Part shown: positions 39,201 to 54,200 of the stretch, one piece after another
Position numbering within the stretch: the stretch's first letter is position 1
How the letters are laid out: each line of letters starts with the position of its first letter
From: Rostratula benghalensis
Lineage: Eukaryota; Chordata; Aves; Charadriiformes; Rostratulidae
Reading direction: 5' to 3'
Assembly: GCA_013399305.1 (NCBI GenBank)
Contig: VXAI01000004.1
Coordinates: 1,093,768 to 1,157,767 of the forward strand
DNA length: 64,000 nt
Program-made: the position numbers and the translations under genes
The notes under the pieces: model-generated
Database searches by the model: none
Told to the model about the DNA's origin: nothing
What the model saw: only the letters and a program-made list of their open reading frames with translations

Positions 39201-42200
39201 AATACAAAGGTAACGTGGTGCTTGGCGGATAGTAACCGTTCAAAGCATTTTGCTGTGTCTTCATAACATGCACATTCATGCATTAGTTTCTAAGGAAGCT
39301 AAATTAGTTGCATGAAACAGTTAAATTCTGCTTAATACCTTTGAAAAAACTTTGCTCAGTGGACTTCTACAGAAAAACAGTCATGTTGTAAAACACATCT
39401 CTGATGTATGAAAACACTAAAGAATCTTAGTAATACTAAACATAATTTCAGCAGAAATTTGTAAAATGAGAGAAACACTAAGTCCTAGGTAGTTTGAAGT
39501 TTTTTAACTTATGATTAAATCTATGATATTTTCTTCTAGGTCCGTGATGATGTGTACCACAACATCTTAACTAACAATTTGCCTAACCTTTTGGAATATG
39601 GAAACATTACTGCTTTGACCCACCTGTGGTGCACCGGACAGATTACTAACTTTGAATATCTGACTCATTTAAACAAACACGCGGGCCGTTCCTTCAACGA
39701 TCTCATGCAATATCCAGTATTTCCTTTTATACTTTCTGACTACACCAATGAAACGCTGGACCTAAATGATCCTTCAATATATAGGTAATATATTGGAACT
39801 GCTTGGAAATGGTTACTTCCTAATACTTGAACTGATTGTCCAGTATAGCTTTTTAACTTCGTTATACTGGTGAGGCCACAACTGGAGTACTGCATCCAGT
39901 TTTGGGCTCCCCAGTTCGAGACCAGGAACTACTGGAGAGAGACCAGCACAGGGCAACAAAGGTGATTAAGGGATTAGAGCACCTCCCTTATGAGGAAAGG
40001 CTGAGAGAGCTGGGACTCTTTAGCCTGGAGAAGAGAAGGCTGATGGGAGACCTTACTGATGCACATTAGTATCTGAAGGGTGGGTTGAAGGATGATGGAG
40101 CTGGACTCTTTTTAGTAGTTCCCAGTGACTTGCCCAGGTACTTTTTTGTGTCAGGATGTCACAGAATGTCACCTGTGACAGGTACTATTCTGTGCCAGTG
40201 ACAGGATGAGGGCCAACAGGCACATGCAGGAACATAGAAAGTTCCATTTGAATGTGAGGATAGAACTTCCTTATGGTGAGGGTGACAGAGCACCGGAACA
40301 GGCTGCCCAGGGATGTTGTGGACTCCCCTTCTTTGGAGATTTTTCAAGCCCCACCTGGATGCAGTCCTGAGTGATGTGCTCCAGGAGATCCTGCCTTAGC
40401 AGGGGAGTTGGACTGGATGATCTCTAGAGGTCCCTTCTAACTCTGACGATTCTGTGACTCTGTACTAAACTGCACACATTCATGAATGGAACTACTCAGG
40501 AACAAGCCTCATCTGTAATAACTTAAGTTTTTTACAATAAATGGCTTCACTTTGGATATGTAAATCAAATGTGTGTAGTATTATGAGTGTGCATTTTCAA
40601 AGGATACTATGAACTGGATTTACATACTGTCATAATAGGATATAGATAGTTCACGGATTTAAATTAAAGCTGTATGTTAAAATTCATGTAACTAAAGACT
40701 GCCAGGCAAATTACCAACTAAACAGAGAAGGAAATATTGCAAACTATTTGGCTGGTTACAAAAATCAGATTATCTTAATTGTGAATAGGGTGAAGTGAAT
40801 TGTCCCATCCTAGTAAACTTGTGTTAAGCCAAGTTGCCATCTGTGCACACCAAGTCTTTGCCATTATATGATGCCTGTGATTTGACAGAGGTGCTTTGCA
40901 TTTGCTTGGCTGTTGCTGTGATATAGGGATAGCCCGTGGATCTGAGTTTGCCTTTAGCACTAACCAGGAGTGGCCTGTTTACTTTCTGAAGAAGTACTAT
41001 TAAGTTTTGCTTTACTCTTTCACAATACTAAAACAGTTATTCTTAATAATGCATTATTGAATGGTGTGAACCAACATCTTTATAAAAATGACAAGATATC
41101 AGTACTATTTCTGTTACAGAAATCTGATCAAACCAATAGCTGTGCAATCTAAAGAAAAAGAGGATCGTTATGTGGATACTTACAAGGTAATTTGGGTAAC
41201 TTTTGCTTCTTAGATTTTGCCTGTGTATAAATGACATGGATGCTTTAATATTTTTAACATATACTGATGGGGGGGGAAGAAACAATAAATCCAGTATTTT
41301 GTGTATGGAATTCTCACTTCTAGTATGCTCCAATATGCTATACCTTCTGGGAAGTTTTATAACATGCTTGGAACCTGTGGTTGTCTGTGCCTCTACCTGA
41401 AACCATTAATCAATTTAGTCTTTCCATGTGGTACTGCTGAAGACATCAAGTTGCTGTCTTCTTACATATGAACACAGATATGTTTAGAGATTGGTAAAGA
41501 TCAAGAAAATCACTTAATGCTGTTTATTTGAAATAATTTTAGCTGTTTTCCCTCAAGAACCTTATTTTAATATGCCTTACTATGATTACAATGCTCTCTG
41601 ATTTTTGTTCCGTAGATTAATTTGAAGGGTGTAGAAAATAACATGCTGCAGATGGAAAGCATCTGTAGCTGGACCTTTAACTAATGTCCATATCATCGTG
41701 GTTTAGTGTATTATTGCAAATAATTTTCTTCCATTTAGTATTGAAAAGCCTGTACAATGGCTCTCTCCAGTGTTAGAAAACAAGACGCAGGGGAAGAAAA
41801 CCAAAAGTAATAAATTATGTAAAACAGAATTTAAACTGACTTAAGACTTTGATACCTAACTGGTTGGTGAAAGCGATCACATTTTTAGACACTTAAAATG
41901 TATTAGATTCTAAATCACATCTAAATGTATGTTCCTCTAAAAGTTTGTTTTATTCCTAAACAACTTAGGCAGGTTCTTATTTTTGTTATTGGAATATGGT
42001 CTAAGTAGGAGGCTGTGATCTTATTCTTTTTTTCCCCCCACTACTTTTGTAGTATTTGGAAGAAGAGTACCGTAAGGGAGCACGAGAAGATGATCCAATG
42101 CCCCCAGTACAACCATATCACTATGGATCTCATTATTCCAACAGCGGAACTGTGCTTCATTTCCTAGTTAGGCTGCCACCTTTTACTAAAATGTTTTTAG

Positions 42201-45200
42201 CTTATCAAGGTAAGGTTACTTTTGCTGGCACTTCTTTCACATCTGGACCTTGTCCCAGTGATCCAGGAAGGCTATGTATTACTCTGTTTGGCATAGTTTA
42301 TCAATTCTAGGTACCTGAGTTCAGTAAAATTAACTCTGGTATGCTTTCGCAGTAGACCCATTCTGAAATTATCAAGCTAGATCGTAAAGTTGTACCTGAG
42401 TGCATGTATGGAGAATAAAAAAGTGACCTATATTTGACTTGCAGTCCATGGGTAACACAGAGTAATTGAAGAATTCTAAATGTTCTCAGCTAACTGGAGA
42501 GCACTTAACTTGAAGTTGCAGGTGTGCAACTTACCGTGTCCACCATCGATGTAACAAATTCAGTTTGGATTTCTTTACAGATCAAAGTTTTGACATCCCA
42601 GACAGAACTTTTCACTCTACCAATACAACCTGGCGACTCTCTTCGTATGAATCGATGACTGACGTAAAGGAACTTATCCCAGAATTTTTCTACCTTCCCG
42701 ACTTTCTAGTTAACAGAGAAGGTACACTAAGAGGGTACCAAAGCTATATACCCAAACCAGCTGTATGGTTGAGCCTATGGGTTGGAACTGAGAACATTTA
42801 TAGCTCTTGACTGAATGCACTAAGCAGTAAATGTATGGGAGAAATGTGCAGAATATGCTACAAAAGCTGTTATGTAGGTCTTACAAGAAGTGGGGGGTTT
42901 ATAACTGAAAGGTGCAAAGGAGTTTCCTGTTGTTTGGGGTTTTTTTCCATTTGAATCAGTATGTACAGCTTGAATGTGCTGGGGGGGTGAAGAGGGGAGC
43001 TTGTTGATGGTGCTGCTTTGTTGATCAGCAATCACTGTGCTTAATAGTTAGCTTTCACAGAACCCTGTAAAGACCTTTTTGAAAATACTGTCAACTAAAA
43101 CGTTGGAACGCTTACTCCCCTGTTTCTAGGTTTTGATTTTGGAGTACGTCAAAATGGTGACAGAGTTAATCATGTCAGTCTTCCACCCTGGGCTCGTAAT
43201 GATCCTCGTCTGTTCATCTTGATTCATCGTCAGGCTTTGGAGTCTGACCATGTTTCTCAGACAATCTGTCACTGGATTGACTTGGTGTTTGGTTATAAAC
43301 AAAAAGGCAAGGCCTCTGTTCAGGCTATTAATGTCTTCCATCCTGCAGTAAGTATTTAAGCACTGCGCGTGTTTGTTGTACTTGGTAACTTAGTGGGGGA
43401 AAGTTCCATCTTACATCCTTGAAAAACATCCAGCATTGAAGCAAGATCCCTTGCTCCCTGAAATCTTGAAGAATAAGACAGGGCTTTAACCATTTCAGTG
43501 CAGAACTGCTAAGATTCCTGGGACTGTTGTGACACTTGCTGAATTTGCATTTGTCTTTCTTGCCTTGAGATAGCCATGGGGGGGTGATCAGGTGCAGAGG
43601 TTACACTTTCTGGGTAGTCTTTTGTAGTAGTACATGTACAAGTATTGTACCTGCTCCCAGCTCATTCAAACAAGTAGCTTTTGATACAATTCAAATAGTT
43701 GTGTTTTTCCTGACCTCATTATTTGTGTTCTTCCTTTCATGTACATCTTGGTTTGTCCCTCTAATGAGCGCTTTCTCTTCCAGTAAATTCAATTTCAACT
43801 AAATCCTCATTTAATGTAAAGACTTCCAGAGTTTCATTACTTAATTTTAACATGAATATCTTAGACCGTATTCTTTAGCTTCAGTCCTTACTATCAAGGT
43901 TTTCTCAGCCAGGCAGTCCTGGTTTCAAATGCATTCAAATGTGTTCCTTGTGTTTAGTGTTCATTCTATATGTGGAAGAGATAATAAAACAGTAGTGTTT
44001 GCCAGTGGTGGCTTTTCCTTTTCAAGTAGCCATCCACATGCTTTCCTTTTTTTGTGCTTAAGTATTGATTTAATTATTACCTTTTAACTTCAAGTATTAA
44101 GTTTGTGTGAACATGTTCATTGTTTCGTAAAGTGAAAAGTCAAGGCCTTTATCAGCGTGATGGAGGAAGAGTGTGTGTACACAGTTAAAGGCATGAAAAA
44201 GACAAGCAGAGGAAAGAAAAGAATTTCCACTGTCCTGAAATACGGAGGTGGTTCTTCCCTCTCCAGCCCAAACTAGAGCTTTAATCCGTTGATTAAAAAG
44301 AGATACAGAAAAACTTTTCCAATTGTTTGTTAATCATCAGTGACTAATCTAGGTTTTGTACAGATTAGTAAAGGTCTGCTAAGAAAACCTCTTTGACAGA
44401 AATTAGGCGTGGAATGTGTGTAGGAGCGGCTCACATGGTAAATCCTACTGGTCCTTATCTCCAATAAAGAAGTGGTGACAAAGTTACTGTTCTCAGTGGC
44501 ATTTCAGGCAGCAGGGCCGCTGTGGGATGGCTTCTGACCCAAGTCTTAACCAAACAACTGAAGAGTCTGCCTCTAAATTTGTGTGCATGTGATAAGAAAT
44601 CTTTCCCAAAGACAAACTGGACAAGCTTATTCTTGCACACACACACACCCTTCTGTGTTTTTCTTCTCTAGACCTATTTTGGGATGGACGTCTCTGCTGT
44701 TGAGGATCCTGTTCAGAGAAGAGCCCTTGAAACAATGATAAAAACATATGGGCAAACACCTCGCCAGCTGTTCCATGCAGCTCATGTGAGCAGACCTGGA
44801 TCCAGGCTTCTCATGGAAGGAGAACTTCCTGCTGCCATGGGATTACTAGTGCAGTTTGCTTTCAGAGAAACCAGAGAACACACTAAAGAAATAATATATC
44901 CAGTATGTCATTTTGATTTGAAAGATGGCTTAATTAACGTTCATATGCCATAATTATTGTATCCTTATGTTTACAGTTTCCTTCCTAAAATTGCAACTTA
45001 CCCATATGCTACTTAAAAAATACACAGAACTATTAAAGTGATAGTGAAAATTATTTTATGCATTTGTGGTATATTTTGTGTCAATCAAGATAAATTCAGA
45101 TCTTAGTTTATAGCAAATAGGTGTTGGAAAACATTCACTTACACAGTTTTATACTTCCAATGATGAATTCTGGACTCCGTGTGCAAACCTATAGTAGGTA

Positions 45201-48200
45201 AATGCATACTGTGTTCTCTTCCATCCTCAACATTTTCATTATCTGTGGGGACAGTTCAGCTTTCTCCACTTCAAACATTTGCTTTCCCTAAAGCCCAGTG
45301 AGAAACTAAATACTTGCGTTTAAAGAAATTGGTCATTTTTGCTAAACTACCTGAGCTGCCAGCTTGTTACCTCAGCTTCTAAAGAAGTAGGAGAACTCCC
45401 CTAAAGCCAGTAGTGTAGCTGATAATAGTACAGTGATTTGTACTTGTCTTTCTAGTATTTTGAGAATACTTCAGCAGCCGTTCCTGTGTGATTGTGTATG
45501 GGGATGTGATATGAGTGAGTCTCCCTTACTAATGAAAGAATGTTTTTCTAAAAACTTTTAGCCCCCTTTTAATTTGAATTATATCTGTTTGTTTTAGAGC
45601 CCATTACCATGGATTAAAGGCTTGAAGTGGGGAGAATATGTTGGTTCCCCGAGTGCTCCAGATCCTGTTGTCTGCTTTAGCCAACCACACGGAGAAAGGT
45701 TTGGCTCCCTGCAGGCTTTGCCGACTAAAGCCATCTGCGGTTTGTCCCGCAAGTTTTGCCTTTTGATGATATATAGCAAGGAGCAAGGTATAAATTTGTG
45801 CTTATTCTCTACATGCACAATACCTGTGAAAATAAGCCATAAAGAATTTAAATCTAATACTACTATTATTCTTGAGCAAACTTTCCAAATTTAATTACTT
45901 TTGCTGAAGATTGGTTTATAAATCTAGTAACAGCTTCCACATGGGTGGTATCTTTCCTGGAGGCTGGATTTTACTTGTAATTTTCAAAACTACATAGAGG
46001 CATCCTGTAATTAAGTTGGTATTTTTCATTAAAGTGACTGAAGCATGAGGATTTAACTTTAGAACTTGCCAGCAGATTCAGTCGAAGAACAACTGCAGAA
46101 CAGATGAACAGAACACGTAGCAACAGAAAGGAGAATTACATGTATGGGTTTTAGAGGCAGAGAATGAGGAAAGTTATCAATAAAATGTAGAGGTGAAGAA
46201 TCTTCTGCTTTCAGATAAATCCCTCCTTGGAGGGATTCTTACTGATAACTGCACAAACAGGTTATCATACTCTTCCTGTGTTTTCTTTGCAACATGTGCT
46301 AGTGAAGGTTTTTTAAAAATAAAGGGCTTCCCATTTAGTCAACAAATATAAGTAACATTCTCCTTGAAATTATGAACTATTGTTTCTGTAGCTGGGAAGT
46401 ATTTTCAGTTTCTTCCCCTTTTTCTCCACTCCCAGAAGATGCAACATTTCTTCAAAAAAACCTTTGTCTGGGTTGCAAACTGTCTTTAGAGAACACTGAA
46501 TGTTTTCATAGTCTCTGAAAACTGTTTCTTTATAGCACATTACAGATAAAGCCATAGCCTAACAAAAAATATCTTATTTTAAATTTTGGAGTTGTTTATA
46601 TTCTAGCTTGTGGTAAAACGTGGATCTGAGATTTTTGCTGTTGACTATCAAAGTGATCAATGCTGTGGTTGTGTGTATGGCACGATATTTTATGTCTTCC
46701 TTCAGGTGTGAGAAGCATGCACAGCACTGATATCCAGTGGTCAGCGATCCTGAGCTGGGGATATGCTGATAACATTTTACGACTGAAAAGCAAGCAAAGT
46801 GAACCTCCAGTGAACTTTATACAGAGTTCACAGTTCCATCAGGTAAAAATATCAGTCTGTTGGTTTCCAATTTAATATTGCTAGTTTAAGGGGTAGCCTG
46901 ACTTGGCAGTAAGTACACTCGCTTTCATTTTTCTTAGAGATGAGCAACCAAACAGGCCCCGTTTTAATCTGTTTGATTCTCCTTAGGAACATGTCCCCCA
47001 TTGCTCCAGTGTATCTGGCTCCTGGATGTGTTCCTGTACTATGTAAAAATCCCTTCAAAAGGCATTTGATTTTCTTAGCTTTTCCCTCCTATGGAGTATT
47101 GGTGTGGATTTATAAAAGCTTACCTTCTGAGCCAAGCAAAATGATGCCTCCCACTAGAAGCAGAATGCCAGTATAGTTTAGGATTCCTCTGAAGAAAACT
47201 GTCCATAAGATTGGGCACACTGCATAATCTCAGTTACGAACCAATGGTTGGTGAGATTCTACCAAAAAGATTTTGGCTGATGTGGCTGTAGATCTAGAAG
47301 TCTGCAGCAGTGACTATTTTTTAGCTGTGAATTTTAGGCTACACAGAATTTCCCTCTTTGCTGTAGTTTCTGAGGTAATAGCAAATCTGACCTAAAGCAG
47401 CTTTATTTTAACTCTTGCATTTCTTTAGCATAGATATTTTACGTGGCTCTTCTTAGGATAACCAACAAAGAATCAGTTTGACCAAATGCTATGACATAAT
47501 GAAATTAGCAGAATGGTTTCTGTTCTAATTTTTTCTGGTTTTGTTTTGTCTTTCCAAGGTAACAAGTTGCGCTTGGGTGCCAGACAGTTGTCAGCTGTTC
47601 ACAGGTAGTAAATCCGGTGTCATCACAGCATACATGAACAGATTCACTAGCAATACGGTAAGTTCCGTTGGACAGGACTTATATTGAAGGATTTAGCTGG
47701 ATTCACTATTACAGTCTTTTTTTTTTTTTTTTTAAACAGGAAAAGTGAGAAAATGGGAATATGTTACGTTCGGGACAATTGCTAAAAAAACAAGTGCTTG
47801 TTTAGTGTGTTTGGGGGTTTTTTTGAAAGATCCTCTTTAACATTTTAAAATAGATTTATCAGCATGTTTGTGGGTTTTTCTTAAGCTGTTGTTCATGTAC
47901 TACTACTAGCTTTTACTCAGCTCTCATTGTCTGGGTGCACAACTGATTACACATACAGCACTGACTCTATTCAGGCTAGGGCTTGGAATTGAAGCTCTCT
48001 GGCACAATGATGCTCCCTACATTAAGGAGTAACTATTTTTGTGAAGGAGACAAAGCCTTTCAAAGCCTTAACTAAAATTGTGGAATGCATTTCCCTAAAG
48101 CAAATAACCTTTCAAATGCAGAAGGCGCTTTACTGCAGAGAGCCAGGATGAAATCTCTGACAGAGTATATGTTAACCACTAAGCCTCTCTCCACTTTGTC

Positions 48201-51200
48201 ATGTTCCCCAAGGGGAAAAGCTGTTAGGAGAAAAGTTACTTGCATTACTTAATGCATTAGTAGACTGACTGAGTGGTTATAAACATGGTATGAAAATACA
48301 AATAGAAATCCAAATTCATTTTGTGGTTCAGACTGGGATTTTGAGCATTTGTCTGACCACCTCTGGCAGTTAACAAAGAGTCTGTAACTTCCTTGACAGG
48401 TCATTTCAGGTGTCTACAGGATTACCCCTAGCAACAGCTAAACTAATTTCTCTAAATTTAGTGTGATACAGATACAGGCATTGGCAAACAGGTTTGTCGT
48501 ACTCCCTTGAATCCTGAGATTAGCACAGGCTGGAAGGCACTGTGGTACGATCTGCTATGCCTACCCAGTTCCTGCTTGTCTACAGTGGCGAACAGCCGAT
48601 GCTTAGACTGGGAAGAACACACACATACAGGGGTTTCTTCCTTGGCTTCCTTACAGTTTCTAATGATCTGCCACTTGGACTTCCTGAGCTCAGCAGCACT
48701 TCAAGTTTAAAAAATGAAATTGAAACTTGCAGGCTTCAAGTTCTATCAGTTGGCTCTTAAGTCTGGCACCTTAACAGCTCACCAGAACAGTGGGCTTGTA
48801 AATAACCTCTTCTGAGACTTGGATTCCAGTTAAAATTTTTTGAGGTACTAAAACAGAAATTTAACATACTTGCCTTTTGCAATGCTAAAAAGAAACTCTA
48901 GTAGTGGGGATATGATTTTTAGTGCCCTGTATTTCCTGGAAACAAGAGGTTCGGTCTGGTGGTGTTTGGTTTAGTGTGTTTTTTAGCTGCACAGATGTTG
49001 TCTTTGAGACCATCTTTGCTGAATTTCTCAGCACTGACAGTTTTACATGCCCCAGGCAGACTGACCTTGCGCCACTTTTGTAGCTCCTGTTGTTGAGTCA
49101 GTTACCCAAGTCAGAGCTGCAGGGAATGCAAATGTGCTTCCTAGCATCTGTTCTGTATGCATCTTGTCAGCTGTTCGGTGATAAAGTGAACAGTTTGTTA
49201 TAATGCTGTACTTGAAATATGAGTAGTTTGCCCTGTTTCACATTTATATAAATTCAGTGCATAGGCATAAAACAGATATGTTGTTAATTGGATATGGGAA
49301 TTCAAAGGCATGCTGTCAGAATTCAAAAATACCTCAGTGTTGCACTTAAGATGCTCTATTTTTTCCTAGCCTTTATTTAAGATGGTCCAAAAACTAATGA
49401 TGTACTGCTCTAAAACCGCAATCTGTCTTGACAATAAGTCATATCCTCAAGAAAACCTCAACCAAGGTTTTCTGATTGTGCAAATGACTCCAGCCTTCAC
49501 ATGCCGACTATTAGACTTGTCTTGCAAACAGAGCACTTCAATGATCTGGTTGAGTAAAACTCAAAGCGATCATTTAAATTCTCCACTGAAGTGCTGTAGG
49601 TGATTATTTCAGGTAACCAACAGAAAGAATTGCTATTGAAAGGTAGATGCATGCCGGATGTTTTTCCCATCTAGATACTGATTTATTACTGGTTGTCATC
49701 TAAAAGGAAGTGGGAAGTTTAAAAGTGATGGTATTTTAGGCATGAGGCAGTTATTTTATAACTTATTAGACCCTAATACAGTGGGTGCTGAAATTCCAGC
49801 TTGTCTCATTACAATATTATTACAATAACCCAGTGAAGAATCAATAAGCCATTACTACTAGTGCTACAGAGCAAAGCTGCTAAAGGTGAATCCTGCTTGC
49901 AATTCAGGTGTTGAAATGCAGATGAAGAGCAAACGCTTAAAGGAGGCAGGAGGAGCCACAGTAAAAGGGTTATTAAAATCAGTTGTTCAGAAAATCAGAA
50001 GTTCTGATAGTTGCTGATATGGAAAAAAAAATTTGGTAGCTCTTTTCTCTACACTGAGCAATGATTAAAGAAGAATCTGCACATGTGAGAGACCACACTG
50101 CTCTGAGAATGACAACTGGGTACTTAATACTTGACTGACTTGGATGAGATGCTCAGTAGCAAGAGCAAAATGGCAGGTCTTCCTGTTCTCAAAGGGTACT
50201 GATTCTTGTCATGTTACCTGGGTTGTATTGTCCCTTTTAGTACAGAAAGGCGTGTCAATGTTCTATAAACTAAAACTTAAGCATATGTATATTTTTATCT
50301 TCTCTGTTTTTATCCTGTCTGTGTGCATCCTATATCCTTACATAAAAATGGAGACAATATGCTCTGAGATGTGGGAGGAAGCAAGAAGAAAAATGTTCAG
50401 GTTTTGTTACAAAGGTTCTAATGTCTGTACAGCAGATTGACTTAATTAAAATGTTAGTATTCTAATTAAGCAGCTCCTTCAAGTTATCTGGTTTTCAGGA
50501 GGTCTGAATCATTTCAAGTGATAGAACTTGAATAAGAAGTGTCATTTAGTTTTAAATTTGCTGCTTTAATTTTTATCTAGCAGTTTCTATATTTAAACTT
50601 CCTGCATATTTTTCCAACTTGGTATCACCAAAGGACTTGGCACCAGCTTGAGAAATTCCCAGTAATTTACTGTACACAGTGATAACTGCTGAGTTGAGTT
50701 TTCCTTCTATGTTTCCAAGTGCTTTCTCTAGACACGAAAATACTGAGGACTGTCATGTAGAAATAGCAGATGTGCAGAAAACAAATCAGCTGATTTCAAG
50801 GTGTGCAGCTGAAACAGTAGTAGTACAACAGTTCTTCATTTTGGTTCATTGGACTACATCAAAATGTTTGCTTAGACTAAAGTACTGGAAGCAAAAATTT
50901 GAACATTAATGATATGGATGGCTTGTCACAATATAAAGCATTAAACAATAAATTACAAACAACATTGCTAAATGGATGACATTAAAAGTAATGGGAACCT
51001 TTTTTTTTTTTTAAATCTACGAATTAAACTTGTCCCTAGGGCTTACCCTCGTCATGAAAATCAGTCTTTTATTTTTGTCAGAGTTCATGTTTTATTTTGC
51101 TGTTTTTCAGCCTTCAGAGATAGAAATGGAGTCTCAAGTCCATCTGTACGGTCACACAGCAGAAATAACAAGCTTGTTTGTGTGCAAACCATACAGTATA

Positions 51201-54200
51201 ATGATAAGTGTCAGCAAAGATGGAACCTGCATCATATGGGATTTGAACAGGTATAAGTATATAGGTAACTCTATGCCAAAGGCTTTCTTTTAAATACACA
51301 TTTTCCAACTTTTGGGTATTATTTACCCTTTTAAAGTTTACTGAATTTGTTCTACGTGTATCTTAATGTGAAGTTACTGTTTTTTCCCATGAAGAGAGCT
51401 GGGATTCTGGAATGAATATCAAAAATACCATAATCGTACAAAATGTTGATTGAAATCAATATAACTCTTAAATATTTTCCTCAAAGAACCTTTTCTGTGT
51501 TTGAATTTGAACTTGAGGCTTGTTCTCTTTATTTTTTTTCAGGCTGTGCTATGTCCAGAGTCTGTCTGGACACAAGAGTCCCGTGACTGCAGTTTCAGCT
51601 AGTGAAACAACTGGTGATATTGCAACAGTTTGTGATTCAGGTATATTTGGCAGTTAAGAAAGCTGTTTTGATGTGCAGACCAAATAAATCATGGGACTTG
51701 CTATTATGCTAGTTACTGAGTGTGTGTTAGTCATCTGAGTATGCATTAGGTCAAATAAGAGTGCTCTTTTTTTACATAGTAACATATAAATTTCTCCAGT
51801 AATAATTAGGCAGCTGTTTGAATAAAATGCAGAGATATAAAAGGTAACAGGTTGATAACTTTTATAAAAATCTTGAAATGTCAACAGATTCCTGTGAGAC
51901 CTAAATTCTGTGAAGCTGCCTGCTTTCATGTTAACAGGGATTTGTTGTCAAAGGTACAGCTCTTCAGGGGAGTACAGTGCACTACAGAGCAACAGAAAAT
52001 TTTGTTATTCACTCTATAACTTTAAATGCTTCCATGTACCCAGAAGCAAATGCAGATTTGCTTAGCTATTCACTAGTTTAAAGCAAAGAGGAATAACAGC
52101 TATACTGAAGCAGAAATAGTGGATATTTGTATTAGGCCTCCTACAGAAGGAGATAATTCTCCCCCATCTTATTTTCAAGCAGGTTTTTGTACTGTCTTGT
52201 TTTCCATCTAATGCTCTTATCCAGAAACAGTACTGAGACCTATCTGAGCAGTGGGTTTTTGAGTATGTTAGAAATGGGGATGTTCATCGACCTGAAGACG
52301 GGCTGCGTGCTGTAACCCAGCTCTGTATTGGGAAAGCAGGGCCAAGTCGGAGTCCTCACACCATTTTGCTGTCTCTAAGATACCTCTGTGTGTTGCATTA
52401 ACTCAAGACTGAGGGGGAAATAGGTTCCATCTAAATGACAAAATATTGTTCTATTGATCCAAGGAGGTACAGAATAAGAAGAAAGAGAGCTTAACTTTGT
52501 TTATTCATATTATTAGAAGACAGTTACTGACCCAGTTCTCACTTTGGGACAATTTTCTTTCTCTCTTGCCTTGAGTAAGATAGGTACTGCAGTATGTAAA
52601 ACATTTTAGCCCCTTTCTCTCACTAGAGTCCTCCATAGAGTAACCTGAAACTAGTACTGTTACAAATCTGGAGGAAAGAAAGAGGTAGAATCATACAGTC
52701 TATAGTGTTAAAGGACAAAAGGAAATTATTTCAGAAACCCAGTATTTAGGTTTTAAACTAACAAACAGACTTTAAGCTCCATTTCTGTTGTTCACAAACC
52801 ATTATTTTTCCCCTGGAAAAGCCTGTATTCTTCTTTCATTGGCAACAGACAGGAGTTTCTGAGCCCTTTTAAGACAAAGCAGTAGCTGAGTTATTAGGTT
52901 TTTGATAGACTAATCCCAGATAACCAGGTAAGATAACAGTGCTTGCTATTTCTAAGTATTTTGTGCATGCCAGGATACAACAACTAGCTGTTCAAAGTGG
53001 ATAGCATGAATTCCCTGTTAGTATAAACAAATTGGTCATTAAAAGCGAATTCATGTAACATTTTGAAAGTGCAATGTTCCATAAATATTAAGTGATGTCT
53101 TCTAAATGACTGTAGTGGCTTAGTGATTTGCACGCTCCCCGTCAGAAAAAGAGGGAAGAGTTAATTGTTTACTGCAGCACACATCCCTCAGTCACTTAAA
53201 CCTTCTGATCTTTCAAGAAGTTAAATTCTTTAACACTTAAAAGATCCTTCTGCATAGACCTAGCTGTAGCCTAGATTTATTTTTTTAATACTGCCATGTT
53301 ATGTTCTGTTGCAGTTGGAGGGGGTAGTGATTTGAGACTCTGGACAGTTAATGGTGATCTCGTGGGACATGTGCACTGCAGGGAAAGCATTTGCTCTGTT
53401 GCTTTCTCTAACCAGCCTGAAGGAGTGTCTGTCAACGTGATTGCAGGGGGGCTTGAAAATGGAGTTGTAAGGTAAGCATTTGAAACCTCCATTTAGGAAA
53501 ATACTTTATACCTTGGGCTCACAGTTTGAGAATATGTAGCCAAACATCATGCTAATATTGGGCTTTAAAGAAGGTGGGCAAGCTGTTGTTCAGAGTCAAG
53601 TCTTAGTAGTAGCTAAACAGGTTATGTTTATCACTGAAATGCTTGTAAAATTTGAAGAAAAATGTATCTTACTTTCAGATTGTGGAGTACGTGGGACTTG
53701 AAGCCAGTACGAGAAATAACATTTTCTAAGTCAGCCAAACCTATTGTAAGGTAAGAAGACCTTAAGTATACCATAAGTGTTTTTTGGTTTTTGTTTTCTT
53801 TCTTGGAGGGAAGGGGGAGAAACGAAAACAAACCCCCCCAAAGCCCACAACAAAGTAGCTTTGTGTATTGAATGTGGATTTGACATGAGAACAGGAGGCA
53901 AACACCCATGTCTAAAAAGAGCAATACAATCCTACTAATTATTCATGAAAGCAAAATGAGCACAAGTGTACTGTATTTGTAATGACTGTAATAACTAGGT
54001 TCTGCTGCTGGCAGATAGAAATTAGGAGGATTCCCTTGAGAACTGAACAATAGCTACTCCTCTTATTCTTAAGTTTAATATTTTTTCCCCAGAATCTGTG
54101 TAAAAATCATGAGATAATATTAACTTTGTCAGACTCAAATGGAGGGGATTTTTTTCTCTCTCAAATGAAACCACTGCATTTTCCCTGATCATTTTTTTCT

